64,000 nucleotides of DNA from Streptomyces lavendulae subsp. lavendulae (GCF_002803845.1 NZ_CP024985.1:5529501-5593500); one strand, 5' to 3'; counted from the stretch's first letter, positions 24,730-37,701 are shown. Notes: generated by a model from the sequence alone, not told the origin. Numbers and translations: made by a program.

Positions 24730-25575
24730 ATGTCCCGCCATGTCGCGATCGTCACCGATTCCACGGCCTATCTGCCCCCACCGGCGATGGCGCGGCACGG
24801 AATCACCGCAGTCCCCCTGACCGTGGTCCTGGGGGACGAGGCCCTCGAAGAGGGTACGGAGATCTCGGCCCGCAGCCTCGCCGTGGCCCTCCAGAAGCGC
24901 CGGCCGGTGACCACCTCCCGTCCGGGTCCCGAGGAGTTCGTCCGGGCCTACCGGGCGGCCGCGGAGGCCGGTGCGACGGGGATCGTGAGCCTGCACCTGT
25001 CCGCCGAGTTCTCGGGCACCTATGACGCCGCCGTGGTCGCCGCCAAGACGGCCCCCGTCCCGGTTCGCGTCGTCGACACCGGGATGGTCGCGATGGCCCT
25101 CGGCTTCTGCGCCCTCGCCGCGGCGGAGGCGGCCGACGCGGGAGGTTCCGTCGACGAGGCCGTGGCCGCGGCCGAGAAGCGGGCCGGGGAGATGGCGGCG
25201 TACTTCTACGTGGACACTCTCGACTACCTGCGCCGGGGCGGCCGGATCGGGGCCGCGCAGGCCCTCCTCGGGTCGGCCCTGGCGGTCAAGCCGCTGCTGA
25301 CGCTGGACGGCGGGCGGATCGAGATGCTGGAGAAGGTGCGGACTGCCTCGAAGGCCATCGCGCGCCTGGAGGAGCTGGCGGTGGAACGGGCCGGGACGCG
25401 CAGCGTCGACGTCGCCGTGCACCACCTCGCGGCCCCGGAGCGGGCCGAGAAGCTCGCCCAGCGGCTCCGCGAGCGGATCCCGGGTCTGGTCGAGCTGCAC
25501 GTCAGCGAGGTCGGCGCGGTGATCGGCGCGCACACCGGGCCGGGGCTGCTGGCGGCGGTCGTGTCGCCCCGCTGA
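24730..25575 (+). CDS. DegV family fatty-acid-binding protein
   Basis: A 281-residue DegV protein. These bind a single fatty acid and, in Gram-positive bacteria, act as FakB subunits that present it to fatty-acid kinase FakA. Family landmarks: VTDSTAYLPP at the N-terminus, TSRPGPEEF (about residue 58), LHLSAEFSGTYDAA (about 88), and RIGAAQALLGSALAVKPLL (about 172). No fakA gene is visible in the window. The ATG follows a -10-like TAACCT by 7 nt, suggesting a leaderless transcript. Fatty-acid role is from the family; the specific ligand is unknown. Confidence 0.92.
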   Translation: MSRHVAIVTDSTAYLPPPAMARHGITAVPLTVVLGDEALEEGTEISARSLAVALQKRRPVTTSRPGPEEFVRAYRAAAEAGATGIVSLHLSAEFSGTYDAAVVAAKTAPVPVRVVDTGMVAMALGFCALAAAEAADAGGSVDEAVAAAEKRAGEMAAYFYVDTLDYLRRGGRIGAAQALLGSALAVKPLLTLDGGRIEMLEKVRTASKAIARLEELAVERAGTRSVDVAVHHLAAPERAEKLAQRLRERIPGLVELHVSEVGAVIGAHTGPGLLAAVVSPR

Positions 25576-25673
25576 TCACCGGAACGGGTGGCGGAGTTTT
25601 CCACAACGGGCGCTCCGTCCACCGGAATTGGGGCTTCCGAACGGGGATCGGGGATCGGGCCTAGCGTCGTGGC

Positions 25674-27175
<1,502 letters not shown>

Positions 27176-27179
<4 letters not shown>

Positions 27180-29633
27180 GCACCCCGGAACAGGGCGGGG
27201 CCGCGGCGGTGGACCTGCGGCTGGCCGGGCCGGCGGTGGCCGCCTGGGGTGCGGCCGCCCTCGCGCTCGGGCTGCCCGGGGCATGGACCGCCGCCGGGGC
27301 GGGGCTCGCGGTGGCGGTGGCGGGGGCGCTGCTGCTGGCGGCCTCCCGCCGGCCGCAGCCGCTGTGGCAGGTCGGTACGGCCGCGGCCGCCGCGCTGCTG
27401 TGCGCGGCCGCCGGGGCGGGGGTGGCCGGGCTGGAGCGGGCCGAGGCACGGGCGGGGCCCGTCGCCGGGCTGGCCCGGGAGCACGCCCGGGTCCTCGTGG
27501 AGCTCACCGTCGGCTCGGACCCCCGCGTCACCCGGGGCGGGAGCGGACCGCCCGGGGTGGCCCTGGAGGCGGTGGTGACCCGGGTGACCGGGCCCGACGG
27601 GGTGACGACCCGGGTCGGTACGCCGGTGCGGGTGCTGGCCGGGCACCCGGGGTGGGCCGCGCTGCAGCCCTCGACCCGGGTGACGGTGGCCGCCCGGCTG
27701 GCCCCGGCCCGGGACGGGGAACGGGCGGTGGCGCTGCTGCGCCCGGCCGTCGACGCCCCGCCCGGGGTGAGCGGCGGCCCCGGTGCGGCGCAACGCCTCG
27801 CAGGGAGGCTGCGGGCCGGGCTGCGGGAGGCCACCGAGGGGCTCCCGGCCGACGCGCGGGCCCTGCTGCCGGGGCTGGTGGTCGGCGACACCTCCCGGGT
27901 GCCGCCCGACCTGCACGCCGCGTTCGAGGCCACCGATCTGCTGCACCTGCTGGCCGTCTCCGGGTCCAACCTGACCGTGGTGCTGTACCTGCTCATCGGG
28001 TCCCCGGCCCGCGCGCAGCAGGCCGAGCGGAGCGGGCTCGCGCCCCGGCTGGGGCTCCCGCTGCGGGCCACGGCCCTGGGCGGGGCCGCGCTGACGCTGG
28101 CGTTCGTGGTGGTGTGCCGGCCCGAGCCGAGCGTGCTGCGGGCCGCCGCCTGCGGGGCGGTGACCCTGCTCGCCCTGGCCACCGGGCGGCGCAGGTCCCT
28201 GATCCCCGCGCTGGCCGCGGCCGTGGTGCTGCTGGTGCTGTACGACCCGTGGCTGGCACGCAGCTACGGTTTCCTGCTCTCGGTGCTGGCCACCGGGGCG
28301 CTGCTCACCCTCGGGCCCCGGTGGGGCGAGGCCCTGCGGCGGCGGGGGATGCGGCCGGGGCCGGCCGACGCCCTGGGGGCCGCGGCGGCCGCGCAGGCGG
28401 TGTGCGCGCCGGTGGTGGTCGTGCTCTCCGCCCGGGTGAGCCTCGTCGCGGTGCCCTGCAACCTGTTGGCGGAGCTGGCGGCGGGGCCGGCCACGGTGCT
28501 CGGCTTCGCGGTCCTCGCCGTGGCCCCGCTGTCCCTGCCGGCGGCGAAGGCGCTCGCCTGGTGCGCGGGGGTCCCGGCCGGGTGGATCGCGGCCGTGGCG
28601 CGGGCCGGGGCCCGGCTGCCGGGGGCGGAACTGCCCTGGCCCGGCGGGCTCCGCGGGGGTCTGCTCCTGGCCGTCGTCACCTGCGCCGTCGTCGGGCTCG
28701 GAGCGCGCTACGGCCGGCGCCGCGGGGTCCGGGCCACCCTGGCGGTGCTGCTGCTGGTCGCGGTGGTGCGACCGCCGCTGCCGCTGCGCGTGCTCACCGG
28801 CTGGCCGCCGCCGGACTGGACGTACGTGCAGTGCGCCGTGGGGCAGGGGGACGCCGCCGTCCTCTCCGCCGGTCCGGGTACGGCCGTCGTCGTGGACACC
28901 GGCCCGGAGCCCGGTCCGGTCGACTCCTGTCTGCGCGCCCTGGGTGTGAATCGCGTCCCACTGCTCCTGCTGACGCACTTTCACGCCGACCACGTGGGCG
29001 GGCTCTCCGGAGTGCTGAGGGGCCGTTCCGTCGGTGTGATTCAGACCACCGCCCTGCAGGAGCCGGCCGCGCAGGTGGCCGTGGTCCGGCGCACCGCGGC
29101 GGCCGCCCGGGTGCCCGTCGTCGCCACGGCGGCGGGGGAGCGGCGCAGGGCCGGGCCGCTGGAATGGCAGGTGCTCTGGCCGTCGGCTTCCGGCCCGCCC
29201 CCGGACGGCCCCAACGACGCGAGCGTGGTCCTGCTGGTACGGACCGCGGGCCTGACGCTGCTCCTGCCGGGAGACCTCGAACCGCCTGCCCAGCAAGCCC
29301 TCTTGAGGGCGCATCCGGAACTGGGCCCGGTCGACGTGCTCAAGGTGGCCCACCACGGATCGGCGCACCAGGACCCCGTTCTGCAGGACCGGATCCGGCC
29401 ACGACTCGCGATCGTCCCCGTCGGCGCGGGCAACCGCTACGGACACCCCGCACCGGGTACGCTCGCGCAGCTGAGGGCCCGTGGGACGACCGTGCTGCGC
29501 ACGGATCGGGACGGCTCCGTGGCCGTCGCCGGAAGTGGCTCGGGGATGCGAGCATTTCCAGCCGGACGGCGCCGGAACCGGCGTGGTCATACCGGGCGCG
29601 ACCACTCTGTTTGCCCACAACCCGACAGCATGA
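27176..29633 (+). CDS. ComEC/Rec2-type DNA-uptake channel, no in-frame stop found
   Basis: Starts at GTG 27176, overlapping the comEA stop (GTGA). A hydrophobic N-terminal region is followed by the Competence domain (AAFEATDLLHLLAVSGSN, about residues 243-262), many transmembrane helices, and a C-terminal metallo-beta-lactamase-like domain (about 551-780). The latter has THFHADHVGG (about 600-609), LLPGDLE and VAHHGSAH. Family homology ends near 29530. In this frame there is no stop until 32939-32941, across yceI, holA and beyond. The end given here, 29633, is the first stop met after a one-base shift. Either the stop was lost or an indel is present near the end. Confidence 0.78.
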
Positions 29634-29690
29634 TCGAATGCGTCTTCGCCAGAACGGTCCAAGTCCACACAGCACGGGGGTGCATCAGCC

Positions 29691-30572
29691 ATGTTCGGTC
29701 GCAGACGGGGGATGGAGACAGCCGGGAGTGCCGGCTCACACACATCCGCGACCCTTTCACTGCCGCCCACGGCAAGGTTGTTGAGCTGCAGGGTCCTCGA
29801 CACGGTCCACCAGCCCATCCGCCAGGCCAAGTTCGAGGTCACCGACCCGATCGGGCGACGGGTCGTCAGCGGGGAGACCGACCCCTACGGCGGTTTCGCG
29901 GCGGCCGTGCCGGAGGGGGAGTACCGGCTCTCGGTCACCGCGGAGGGGTACGCGCCGTTCCACGGGGCGACGCTGGTGGGGGACCCGGCGCAGCCCGGCA
30001 CCGCGGAGATCATCCTGGACGCGGTGGAGCCGCCGCTGCTGCCGCAGCCCGGCCACTGGGAGCTCGACCCGACGCACTCCTCGATCGGTTTCACGGCCCG
30101 GCACATCGGCTTCGCGAGGATCCACGGCCGGTTCACCACCTTCGCCGGAGCGGTGCGGATCGCCGAGCGCATGGAGGACTCCTCCATGCACGTCATCATC
30201 GACGCGGCGAGCATCGACACGGGTCTGCGGATGCGGGACGACCACCTGCGCTCCGCCGACTTCCTCGACGCCGCCCGTCACCCGACGGTCGAGTTCTACA
30301 GCGAGCGGTTCATCCACCGCAGCGGCAGCCGCTGGGCGGTTGCGGGAGCCCTGACGCTGCACGGCGTCAGCCGCTCCGTGACCCTCGACACCCAGTACCT
30401 GGGCAACGGCACGGGTCTGGAGGGCGAACCGCGCGCGGCCTGCCGTGCCACGGCCGAACTGCACCGCGAGGACTTCGGTCTGAACTGGCAGTCGATCCTG
30501 GCGCAGGGGATCGCGGCGATCGGCTCCAGCGTGGAAGTGGAGCTGGACGTGCAGATCGTCCACAAGGCGTAG
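29691..30572 (+). CDS. YceI-family lipid-binding protein with N-terminal carboxypeptidase-regulatory-like domain
   Basis: A 293-residue protein. Residues about 30-105 resemble a carboxypeptidase regulatory/CNA-B-type beta sandwich (LSCRVLDTVHQPIRQAKF, DPYGGFAAAVPEGEYRLSV). Residues about 117-290 are a YceI lipocalin-like beta barrel (GHWELDPTHSSIGFTARHIG, VTLDTQYLG, LNWQ). YceI barrels bind polyprenoids or amphiphiles. No signal peptide is obvious, so it is probably cytoplasmic in this form. ATG 29691 has GGGGGTG 10 nt upstream. The comEC frame reads through this gene in a different frame. Substrate unknown. Confidence 0.88.
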   Translation: MFGRRRGMETAGSAGSHTSATLSLPPTARLLSCRVLDTVHQPIRQAKFEVTDPIGRRVVSGETDPYGGFAAAVPEGEYRLSVTAEGYAPFHGATLVGDPAQPGTAEIILDAVEPPLLPQPGHWELDPTHSSIGFTARHIGFARIHGRFTTFAGAVRIAERMEDSSMHVIIDAASIDTGLRMRDDHLRSADFLDAARHPTVEFYSERFIHRSGSRWAVAGALTLHGVSRSVTLDTQYLGNGTGLEGEPRAACRATAELHREDFGLNWQSILAQGIAAIGSSVEVELDVQIVHKA

Positions 30573-30580
30573 GGGCCGCC

Positions 30581-30823
30581 CTACGGGGCTTCCAGCCAGC
30601 CCTCGTACTCGGCGGCGAGTTCGTCGAGGGAGGCGGCCTCCAGGCGTTCCTGCGGGTCCTCGACGACCACCAGCCACTGGGCGTCCTCGGCGTCGTCCTC
30701 TCCGGCGAGGGCGTCGCGGACCAGCTGGGGTTCCTCGGGCAGGCCGAAGCGGTCGACGACCTCCCGGGCCACCTCCTCGGCGGCGTCGCGGTCGGGCAGG
30801 ACCAGTACATGTCGCTCGTTCAC
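30581..30823 (-). CDS. Small acidic hypothetical protein
   Basis: An 80-residue protein starting at GTG 30823 (VNERHVLVLPDRDAAEEVAR). It is rich in Asp/Glu with a predicted alpha/beta pattern and ends AAEYEGWLEAP. It is encoded opposite to its neighbours in the gap between yceI and holA; the frame continues upstream but would then run into holA. Codon third positions fit a real gene and the acid-rich composition is coherent. I believe it is conserved in Streptomyces but cannot name a family. Convergent with yceI, with 8 bp between stop codons. Confidence 0.7.
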   Translation of the reverse strand: MNERHVLVLPDRDAAEEVAREVVDRFGLPEEPQLVRDALAGEDDAEDAQWLVVVEDPQERLEAASLDELAAEYEGWLEAP

Positions 30824-30884
30824 CCGAACATTCTCGGGCACCGGGCGCGGGGGACTGTCGGTGCGGCGTGGGATGCTGGGGGCG

Positions 30885-31877
30885 ATGGCCACCAGGAAGA
30901 ACTCCACCGACGAACCGCTTGCCCCGCTCACCCTCGCGGTGGGGCAGGAGGACCTGCTGCTCGACCGCGCCGTGCGGGACGTCGTGACGGCGGCCCGCGC
31001 GGCCGACGCCGACACCGATGTGCGGGACCTCACGTCCGATCAGCTCCAGCCGGGCACGCTGGCGGAGCTGACGAGCCCCTCGCTGTTCTCCGAGCGCAAG
31101 GTACTGATCGTGCGCAACGCGCAGGACCTGGGCGCGGACACGGTGAAGGAGGTCAAGGCCTACATCGCCGCGCCGTACGAGGAGATCACCCTGGTCCTCC
31201 TGCACGCCGGCGGGGTCAAGGGCAAGGGCCTGCTGGACGCCGCCCGCAAGGCCGGAGCCCGGGAGATCGCCTGCCCGAAGATGACGAAGGCCGCGGACCG
31301 GCTGTCGTTCGTGCGGGGCGAGTTCCGCACGCTCGGGCGCTCCGCGACCCCGGAGGCCTGCCAGACGCTGGTCGACGCGATCGGCAGCGACCTGCGGGAG
31401 CTGGCGAGCGCGGCGGCGCAGCTGTGCGCGGACGTCGAGGGCACCATCGACGAGGCGGTGGTCGGCCGCTACTACACCGGCCGGGCCGAGGCCTCCAGCT
31501 TCACGGTCGCCGACCGTGCGGTGGAGGGGCGGGCCGCCGAGGCCCTGGAGGCCCTGCGCTGGTCGCTGTCCACGGGAGTGGCGCCGGTGCTGATCACCAG
31601 TGCGCTGGCCCAGGCGGTCCGGGCGATCGGCAAGCTCGCCTCGGCCCCCCGAGGTGCCCGTCCCGGCGACCTCGCGCGGGACCTGGGGATGCCGCCGTGG
31701 AAGATCGACCGGGTCCGCCAGCAGATGCGGGGCTGGTCGGCGGACGGCGTTTCGGACGCCCTGCGCGCCGTGGCCGCGGCCGACGCGGGGGTCAAGGGCG
31801 GCGGGGACGACCCCGAGTACGCCCTGGAGAAGGCCGTCGTGGCCGTGGCCCGCGCGGCCCGCCCCCAACGCCGCTAG
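30885..31877 (+). CDS. holA: DNA polymerase III delta subunit
   Basis: Clamp-loader delta subunit that opens the beta sliding clamp. The 330-residue protein has the N-terminal clamp-interacting segment (ELTSPSLFSERKVLIVRNA, about 60-78), an AAA+-like middle without a P-loop, and a helical C-terminal collar domain (LARDLGMPPWKIDRVRQQ). I chose ATG 30885 (MATRKNSTDEP); the frame opens eight codons earlier at 30861. A repeat-rich gap of 146 bp follows and separates it from a convergent gene. Family identity is clear. Confidence 0.94.
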   Translation: MATRKNSTDEPLAPLTLAVGQEDLLLDRAVRDVVTAARAADADTDVRDLTSDQLQPGTLAELTSPSLFSERKVLIVRNAQDLGADTVKEVKAYIAAPYEEITLVLLHAGGVKGKGLLDAARKAGAREIACPKMTKAADRLSFVRGEFRTLGRSATPEACQTLVDAIGSDLRELASAAAQLCADVEGTIDEAVVGRYYTGRAEASSFTVADRAVEGRAAEALEALRWSLSTGVAPVLITSALAQAVRAIGKLASAPRGARPGDLARDLGMPPWKIDRVRQQMRGWSADGVSDALRAVAAADAGVKGGGDDPEYALEKAVVAVARAARPQRR

Positions 31878-31945
31878 ACCGAGCCGGTCCGACCGAGCCA
31901 CGCCGGTCCGACCGGGCCGACCGGGCCGGGCGGAGCCGACCGATT

Positions 31946-32017
31946 CGGCCCGGCCGAGCCGATCCGACCCGGCCCGGCCGAGCCGATCCGACCCGGCCCG
32001 GCCGAGCCGATCCGACC
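31946..32017. repeat. 24-bp tandem repeat, three copies
   Basis: Unit CGGCCCGGCCGAGCCGATCC plus GACC, repeated perfectly at 31946-31969, 31970-31993 and 31994-32017. Degenerate copies (GGTCCGACCGAGCC-like) extend back to about 31880. It fills the space between the holA stop and the convergent gene's stop at 32024. Confidence 0.95.
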
Positions 32018-32023
32018 CGGCCG

Positions 32024-32824
32024 TCAGGGGTCTCGGGGGCGGCGGCCGGTCAGCTTCTGCCAGACGTCGCACTGCGCCTCCCAGTCGGCGAGGGCCCGCA
32101 GCAGGCGGGGGTCCGCCCGCTGGGTCTCGCCGAGGGCCGTTGCCTCCAGGTGGGCCTGCTCCCGCTGCGCGGCCGTGTCGGACTGCAACTGCTGGAGCTC
32201 GGCGTCGATCTCGGCGGTGCGCTCCCGCGCCGACTCCCGGAAGGCCCTCTCCGCCAGCACCTGGTTGTGGATCCGGTCGCGGAAGTGCCGGACCGCCGTC
32301 TCGCGGTGTTCGGCCCGCGGGAACGTCGCGGTGCGATGGGTGCCGTCCTGCCGGGTGACGTGCAGGAAGAGGTGCTCGCGGGCGTCCGAGAAGCCGATGG
32401 CGAGGTCGGCCAGCGGCAGCTCCTCGTCGATCCCGGCGGAAGCCTCCTCCCCTTCGGGGGCCTCCTTCATGAACACCAGCACGTGCTCGTGCAGCCGCAG
32501 CTGCCCCACGCGGGGCCCCACGGCAGCGCCCCGCCCCGGCCGCAGCAACCGCCGGCGCTCCGCCTCCAGCGTCCGGGCCCGCTGCCGGCCCCGCTGCTCG
32601 ATCACCTCGACGTGCTCCCGCGCCCGTGCCAGGTGCCGCCGCTGCTCGCCCTCCACGGCCCGCCGGTTCACGCGGGCGCCGTGCAGGGCCTCCCGCTGGT
32701 CGCGGTGCGCGGCGGCGAAGGCGTAGCGCCATTCGCTCGCGCGGCACGGGTACAGGCGCAGCCGCCGCAGCGCCCAGAACGCTCCGAATCCCAGGACCAC
32801 GAGCACGATGAGCACGGCGTTCAA
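32024..32824 (-). CDS. Membrane-anchored coiled-coil protein, TTG start
   Basis: A 266-residue protein. TTG 32824 is chosen because GGAGAAGG lies about 7 nt upstream; the longer frame (to 32917) has no ribosome-binding site and begins with Pro/Arg-rich sequence. An N-terminal transmembrane helix (about residues 3-20) is followed by a highly charged helical region with likely coiled coils (about 45-100 and 200-240). Between them lies a conserved compact segment (about 115-195). No enzyme motif is visible. Function unknown. It is convergent with holA across the 24-bp repeat array. Confidence 0.7.
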   Translation of the reverse strand: MNAVLIVLVVLGFGAFWALRRLRLYPCRASEWRYAFAAAHRDQREALHGARVNRRAVEGEQRRHLARAREHVEVIEQRGRQRARTLEAERRRLLRPGRGAAVGPRVGQLRLHEHVLVFMKEAPEGEEASAGIDEELPLADLAIGFSDAREHLFLHVTRQDGTHRTATFPRAEHRETAVRHFRDRIHNQVLAERAFRESARERTAEIDAELQQLQSDTAAQREQAHLEATALGETQRADPRLLRALADWEAQCDVWQKLTGRRPRDP

Positions 32825-32908
32825 GGTCCGCCCTTCTCCCGGGGGCCACGTCGCCAGCAGTGTCCCAGAGGGCCGGAGCGCGGTGAAGGGGGTCGGCCGG
32901 AAATGCCG

Positions 32909-32939
32909 ACGGCCCACCCGGTGGGGCCGGGTGGGCCGT
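32909..32939 (-). terminator. Terminator downstream of rpsT
   Basis: Perfect 13-bp stem ACGGCCCACCCGG (32909-32921) and its complement (32927-32939), 5-nt loop. A second hairpin (TCACCCCGGTC with GACCGGGGGTGA, from 32943) and a third (GCGCCGCAC 32985-32993 with 33016-33024) lie nearer rpsT. All three are in the gap after the rpsT stop. Confidence 0.65.
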
Positions 32940-33090
32940 AGGTCACCCCGGTCGGTGACCGGGGGTGATGCTGTGAAGATGCTTGCGCCGCACCCGCGTG
33001 GCGAACGCAGGCCGCGTGCGGCGCGGTGTGCCGGTGAAGGAGCGGAAGAGAGGGCCCGCTGGGTCCCTACCGGCGATTCACATCAGGAGC

Positions 33091-33357
33091 TCAGCCCTGG
33101 AGGGAGGCAACCTTGGTGGCCAGCGCCGACTTCTTGTTGGCGGCGGCGTTCTTGTGGATGACACCCTTCGAGACAGCCTTGTCGAGCGCACGCGCGGCGG
33201 CGCGGGAAGCCACGGTGGCCTTCTCGACGTCACCGGCGAGGACGGCCTCGCGGGCCTTGCGGATCGCGGTCTTGAGCGACGACTTGACGGCCTTGTTGCG
33301 CAGGCGCGCCTTCTCGTTGGTCTTGTTCCGCTTGATCTGGGACTTGATGTTCGCCAC
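33091..33357 (-). CDS. rpsT: 30S ribosomal protein S20
   Basis: Primary 16S rRNA-binding protein bS20. 88 residues, beginning MANIKSQIKRNKTNEKARLR, lysine/arginine rich and helical, with the conserved core KSSLKTAIRKAREAV and KGVIHKNAAANKKSALA. Length and sequence are fully typical. The gene is divergent from lepA (250 bp apart) and isolated from other ribosomal-protein genes, as is usual for rpsT. A possible minus-strand promoter (TAGCCT at 33443-33438, TTTGGG at 33468-33463, 19-nt spacer) lies upstream. Confidence 0.97.
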   Translation of the reverse strand: MANIKSQIKRNKTNEKARLRNKAVKSSLKTAIRKAREAVLAGDVEKATVASRAAARALDKAVSKGVIHKNAAANKKSALATKVASLQG

Positions 33358-33607
33358 GAAAGAGCCTTTTCAGGTTCAGAGTTTGATCTTCGGATTGTGT
33401 CCCGACAGCTGAGAGGGCATACGAGACACAGCTGCCCAGGCTACCAGGCGCGCTCCGACCGGCCCAAACCGAGCGCACTGCCCCGTCCATGGGACCATGG
33501 GAGCCTGCGTACAGATCCGACATCGCGCCGACGAAGCCGAAGGCGACGAGATCCGACCTTCGCTGAAGAGACCGCTTCCGACTGCGCCCCGAGAATCAGG
33601 ACACTGC

Positions 33608-35473
33608 GTGCCCGCGATCCCCAGCCACGTGCCCGAGCCGAGCCGTACCGACCCGGCGCTGATCCGCAACTTCTGCATCATCGCGCACATCGACCACGGC
33701 AAGTCGACGCTCGCCGACCGGATGCTCCAGCTCACCGGTGTCGTCGACCAGCGGCAGATGCGCGCTCAGTACCTCGACCGCATGGACATCGAGCGTGAGC
33801 GCGGCATCACGATCAAGTCGCAGGCGGTCCGTCTGCCCTGGGCCCCCACCGAGGGTGCGGGCAAGGGCAGCACGCACATCCTGAACATGATCGACACCCC
33901 CGGCCACGTCGACTTCACCTACGAGGTCTCGCGCTCGCTGGCGGCCTGCGAGGGCACGATCCTGCTGGTGGACGCCGCCCAGGGCATCGAGGCCCAGACC
34001 CTCGCCAACCTGTACCTGGCGATGGAGAACGACCTCGCGATCGTCCCGGTCCTCAACAAGATCGACCTGCCGGCCGCCCAGCCGGAGAAGTTCGCCGAGG
34101 AGCTCGCGAACCTGGTCGGCTGCCAGCCCGAGGACGTGCTGCGGGTCTCCGCGAAGACCGGTCTCGGCGTCGACGCCCTGCTCGACAAGGTCGTCGCCAC
34201 CGTCCCGGCCCCGGTCGGCGTCAAGGACGCCCCGGCCCGCGCGATGATCTTCGACTCGGTCTACGACTCGTACCGCGGCGTCGTGACCTACGTCCGTGTC
34301 GTCGACGGCCAGCTCAACAAGCGCGAGCGCATCCGGATGATGTCCACCGGCGCCACGCACGAGCTGCTGGAGATCGGCGTCTCCTCCCCGGAGATGACCT
34401 CCTCCGACGGCCTCGGCGTCGGCGAGGTGGGCTACATCATCACCGGCGTGAAGGACGTCCGTCAGTCCAAGGTCGGTGACACCATCACCAGCCTGCACAA
34501 CGGCGCGACCGAGGCCCTCGGCGGCTACAAGGACCCGCGGCCGATGGTCTTCTCCGGCCTGTACCCGCTCGACGGCTCGGACTACCCGGACCTGCGCGAG
34601 GCGCTGGACAAGCTCCAGCTCAACGACGCCGCGCTCGTCTACGAGCCCGAGACCTCGGCGGCCCTCGGCTTCGGCTTCCGCGTCGGCTTCCTCGGCCTGC
34701 TCCACCTGGACGTGGTCCGCGAGCGCCTGGAGCGCGAGTTCGGCCTCGACCTGATCGCGACCGCGCCGAACGTGGTCTACCGGGTGGTCCTGGAGGACGG
34801 CAAGGAAGTCACCGTCACCAACCCGAGCGAGTTCCCCGAGGGCAAGATCTCGGACGTGTTCGAGCCGGTCGTGCGGGCCACGATCCTCGCGCCCAGCGAG
34901 TTCATCGGCGCGATCATGGAGCTCTGCCAGACCCGCCGCGGCACCCTGCTCGGCATGGACTACCTCTCCGAGGACCGGGTCGAGATCCGCTACACCCTCC
35001 CCCTCGCGGAGATCGTCTTCGACTTCTTCGACCAGCTGAAGTCCAAGACGCGCGGCTACGCCTCGCTGGACTACGAGCCCACCGGCGAGCAGTCCTCCAG
35101 CCTGGTCAAGGTCGACATCCTGCTGCACGGCGACAAGGTCGACGCCTTCTCCGCCGTCACGCACAAGGACGCCGCCTACGCCTACGGCGTGCGCCTCGTC
35201 GCCAAGCTGCGCGAGCTCATCCCGCGGCAGGCGTTCGAGGTGCCGATCCAGGCGGCCATCGGCTCGCGCGTCATCGCCCGCGAGACCATCCGCGCCATCC
35301 GCAAGGACGTCCTCGCCAAGTGCTACGGCGGTGACATCTCCCGTAAGCGGAAGCTGCTGGAGAAGCAGAAGGAAGGCAAGAAGCGGATGAAGATGGTCGG
35401 CTCCGTGGAGGTCCCGCAGGAGGCCTTCATCGCCGTCCTCTCCAGCGACGAGTCCGGCGGCAAGAAGAAGTAA
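33608..35473 (+). CDS. lepA: Elongation factor 4 (LepA)
   Basis: Ribosome-dependent GTPase that can back-translocate or rescue ribosomes. 621 residues. G1 AHIDHGKST, switch DTPGHVDF, G4 NKIDLP. The EF-G-like domains II and V are followed by the EF4-specific C-terminal domain (RKRKLLEKQKEGKKRMK and SVEVPQEAFIAVL). GTG 33608 gives the usual length; the frame opens at 33497 but lacks homology there. Divergent from rpsT. A hairpin with a T-run lies 91 bp after the stop. Confidence 0.97.
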   Translation: MPAIPSHVPEPSRTDPALIRNFCIIAHIDHGKSTLADRMLQLTGVVDQRQMRAQYLDRMDIERERGITIKSQAVRLPWAPTEGAGKGSTHILNMIDTPGHVDFTYEVSRSLAACEGTILLVDAAQGIEAQTLANLYLAMENDLAIVPVLNKIDLPAAQPEKFAEELANLVGCQPEDVLRVSAKTGLGVDALLDKVVATVPAPVGVKDAPARAMIFDSVYDSYRGVVTYVRVVDGQLNKRERIRMMSTGATHELLEIGVSSPEMTSSDGLGVGEVGYIITGVKDVRQSKVGDTITSLHNGATEALGGYKDPRPMVFSGLYPLDGSDYPDLREALDKLQLNDAALVYEPETSAALGFGFRVGFLGLLHLDVVRERLEREFGLDLIATAPNVVYRVVLEDGKEVTVTNPSEFPEGKISDVFEPVVRATILAPSEFIGAIMELCQTRRGTLLGMDYLSEDRVEIRYTLPLAEIVFDFFDQLKSKTRGYASLDYEPTGEQSSSLVKVDILLHGDKVDAFSAVTHKDAAYAYGVRLVAKLRELIPRQAFEVPIQAAIGSRVIARETIRAIRKDVLAKCYGGDISRKRKLLEKQKEGKKRMKMVGSVEVPQEAFIAVLSSDESGGKKK

Positions 35474-35564
35474 CCGGCCGGTAACCGACAGCGGTCGGGG
35501 GCGGCCGCGTCAAGCGGTCGCCAAGGGCGGGTCAAGAACCACCCTCGCCCCAACTCGGACGAAT

Positions 35565-35596
35565 GGGCCCACATGCGCACGCATGGGGGCCCTTTT
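35565..35596 (+). terminator. Terminator between lepA and the acyl-CoA synthetase
   Basis: Palindromic stem GGGCCC-A-CATGCG...CGCATG-G-GGGCCC (35565-35592), followed by TTTT. A convincing intrinsic terminator with a T-run. Confidence 0.8.
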
Positions 35597-35623
35597 CGTT
35601 ATGAAGCGGCCGCTCGGAGGCTC

Positions 35624-35652
35624 TTACGCGCCGGGCGCACGGCCTCTACGCT
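35624..35652 (+). promoter_or_regulatory. Promoter of the acyl-CoA synthetase gene
   Basis: TTACGC (35624-35629) and TACGCT (35647-35652) with an ideal 17-nt spacer. An imperfect inverted repeat GTTACT-CGCC-AGTTTC follows at 35669-35684, just downstream of the expected start point. It could be a repressor site. Confidence 0.5.
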
Positions 35653-35764
35653 GATCATTGCTCGATGGTTACTCGCCAGTTTCAAAAAGGTGCCAGCACA
35701 ACCCGCCCGTCCCAAAGCACCCCCACGCCCACGCCCTGCCGCGTGGACCGGTCCGGAGGATGTC

Positions 35765-37657
<1,893 letters not shown>

Positions 37658-37701
37658 GCAGGGCCCGGACCGGCGCGGGAAACGACCTTGGGGCAGTGCG
37701 G

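Noticed and set aside
29700..32941. Continuation of the comEC frame as a giant 1,921-residue protein
   Set aside because: After 29530 the translation is a frame-shifted reading of yceI, holA and others. I treat the missing stop as an anomaly rather than a real extension.
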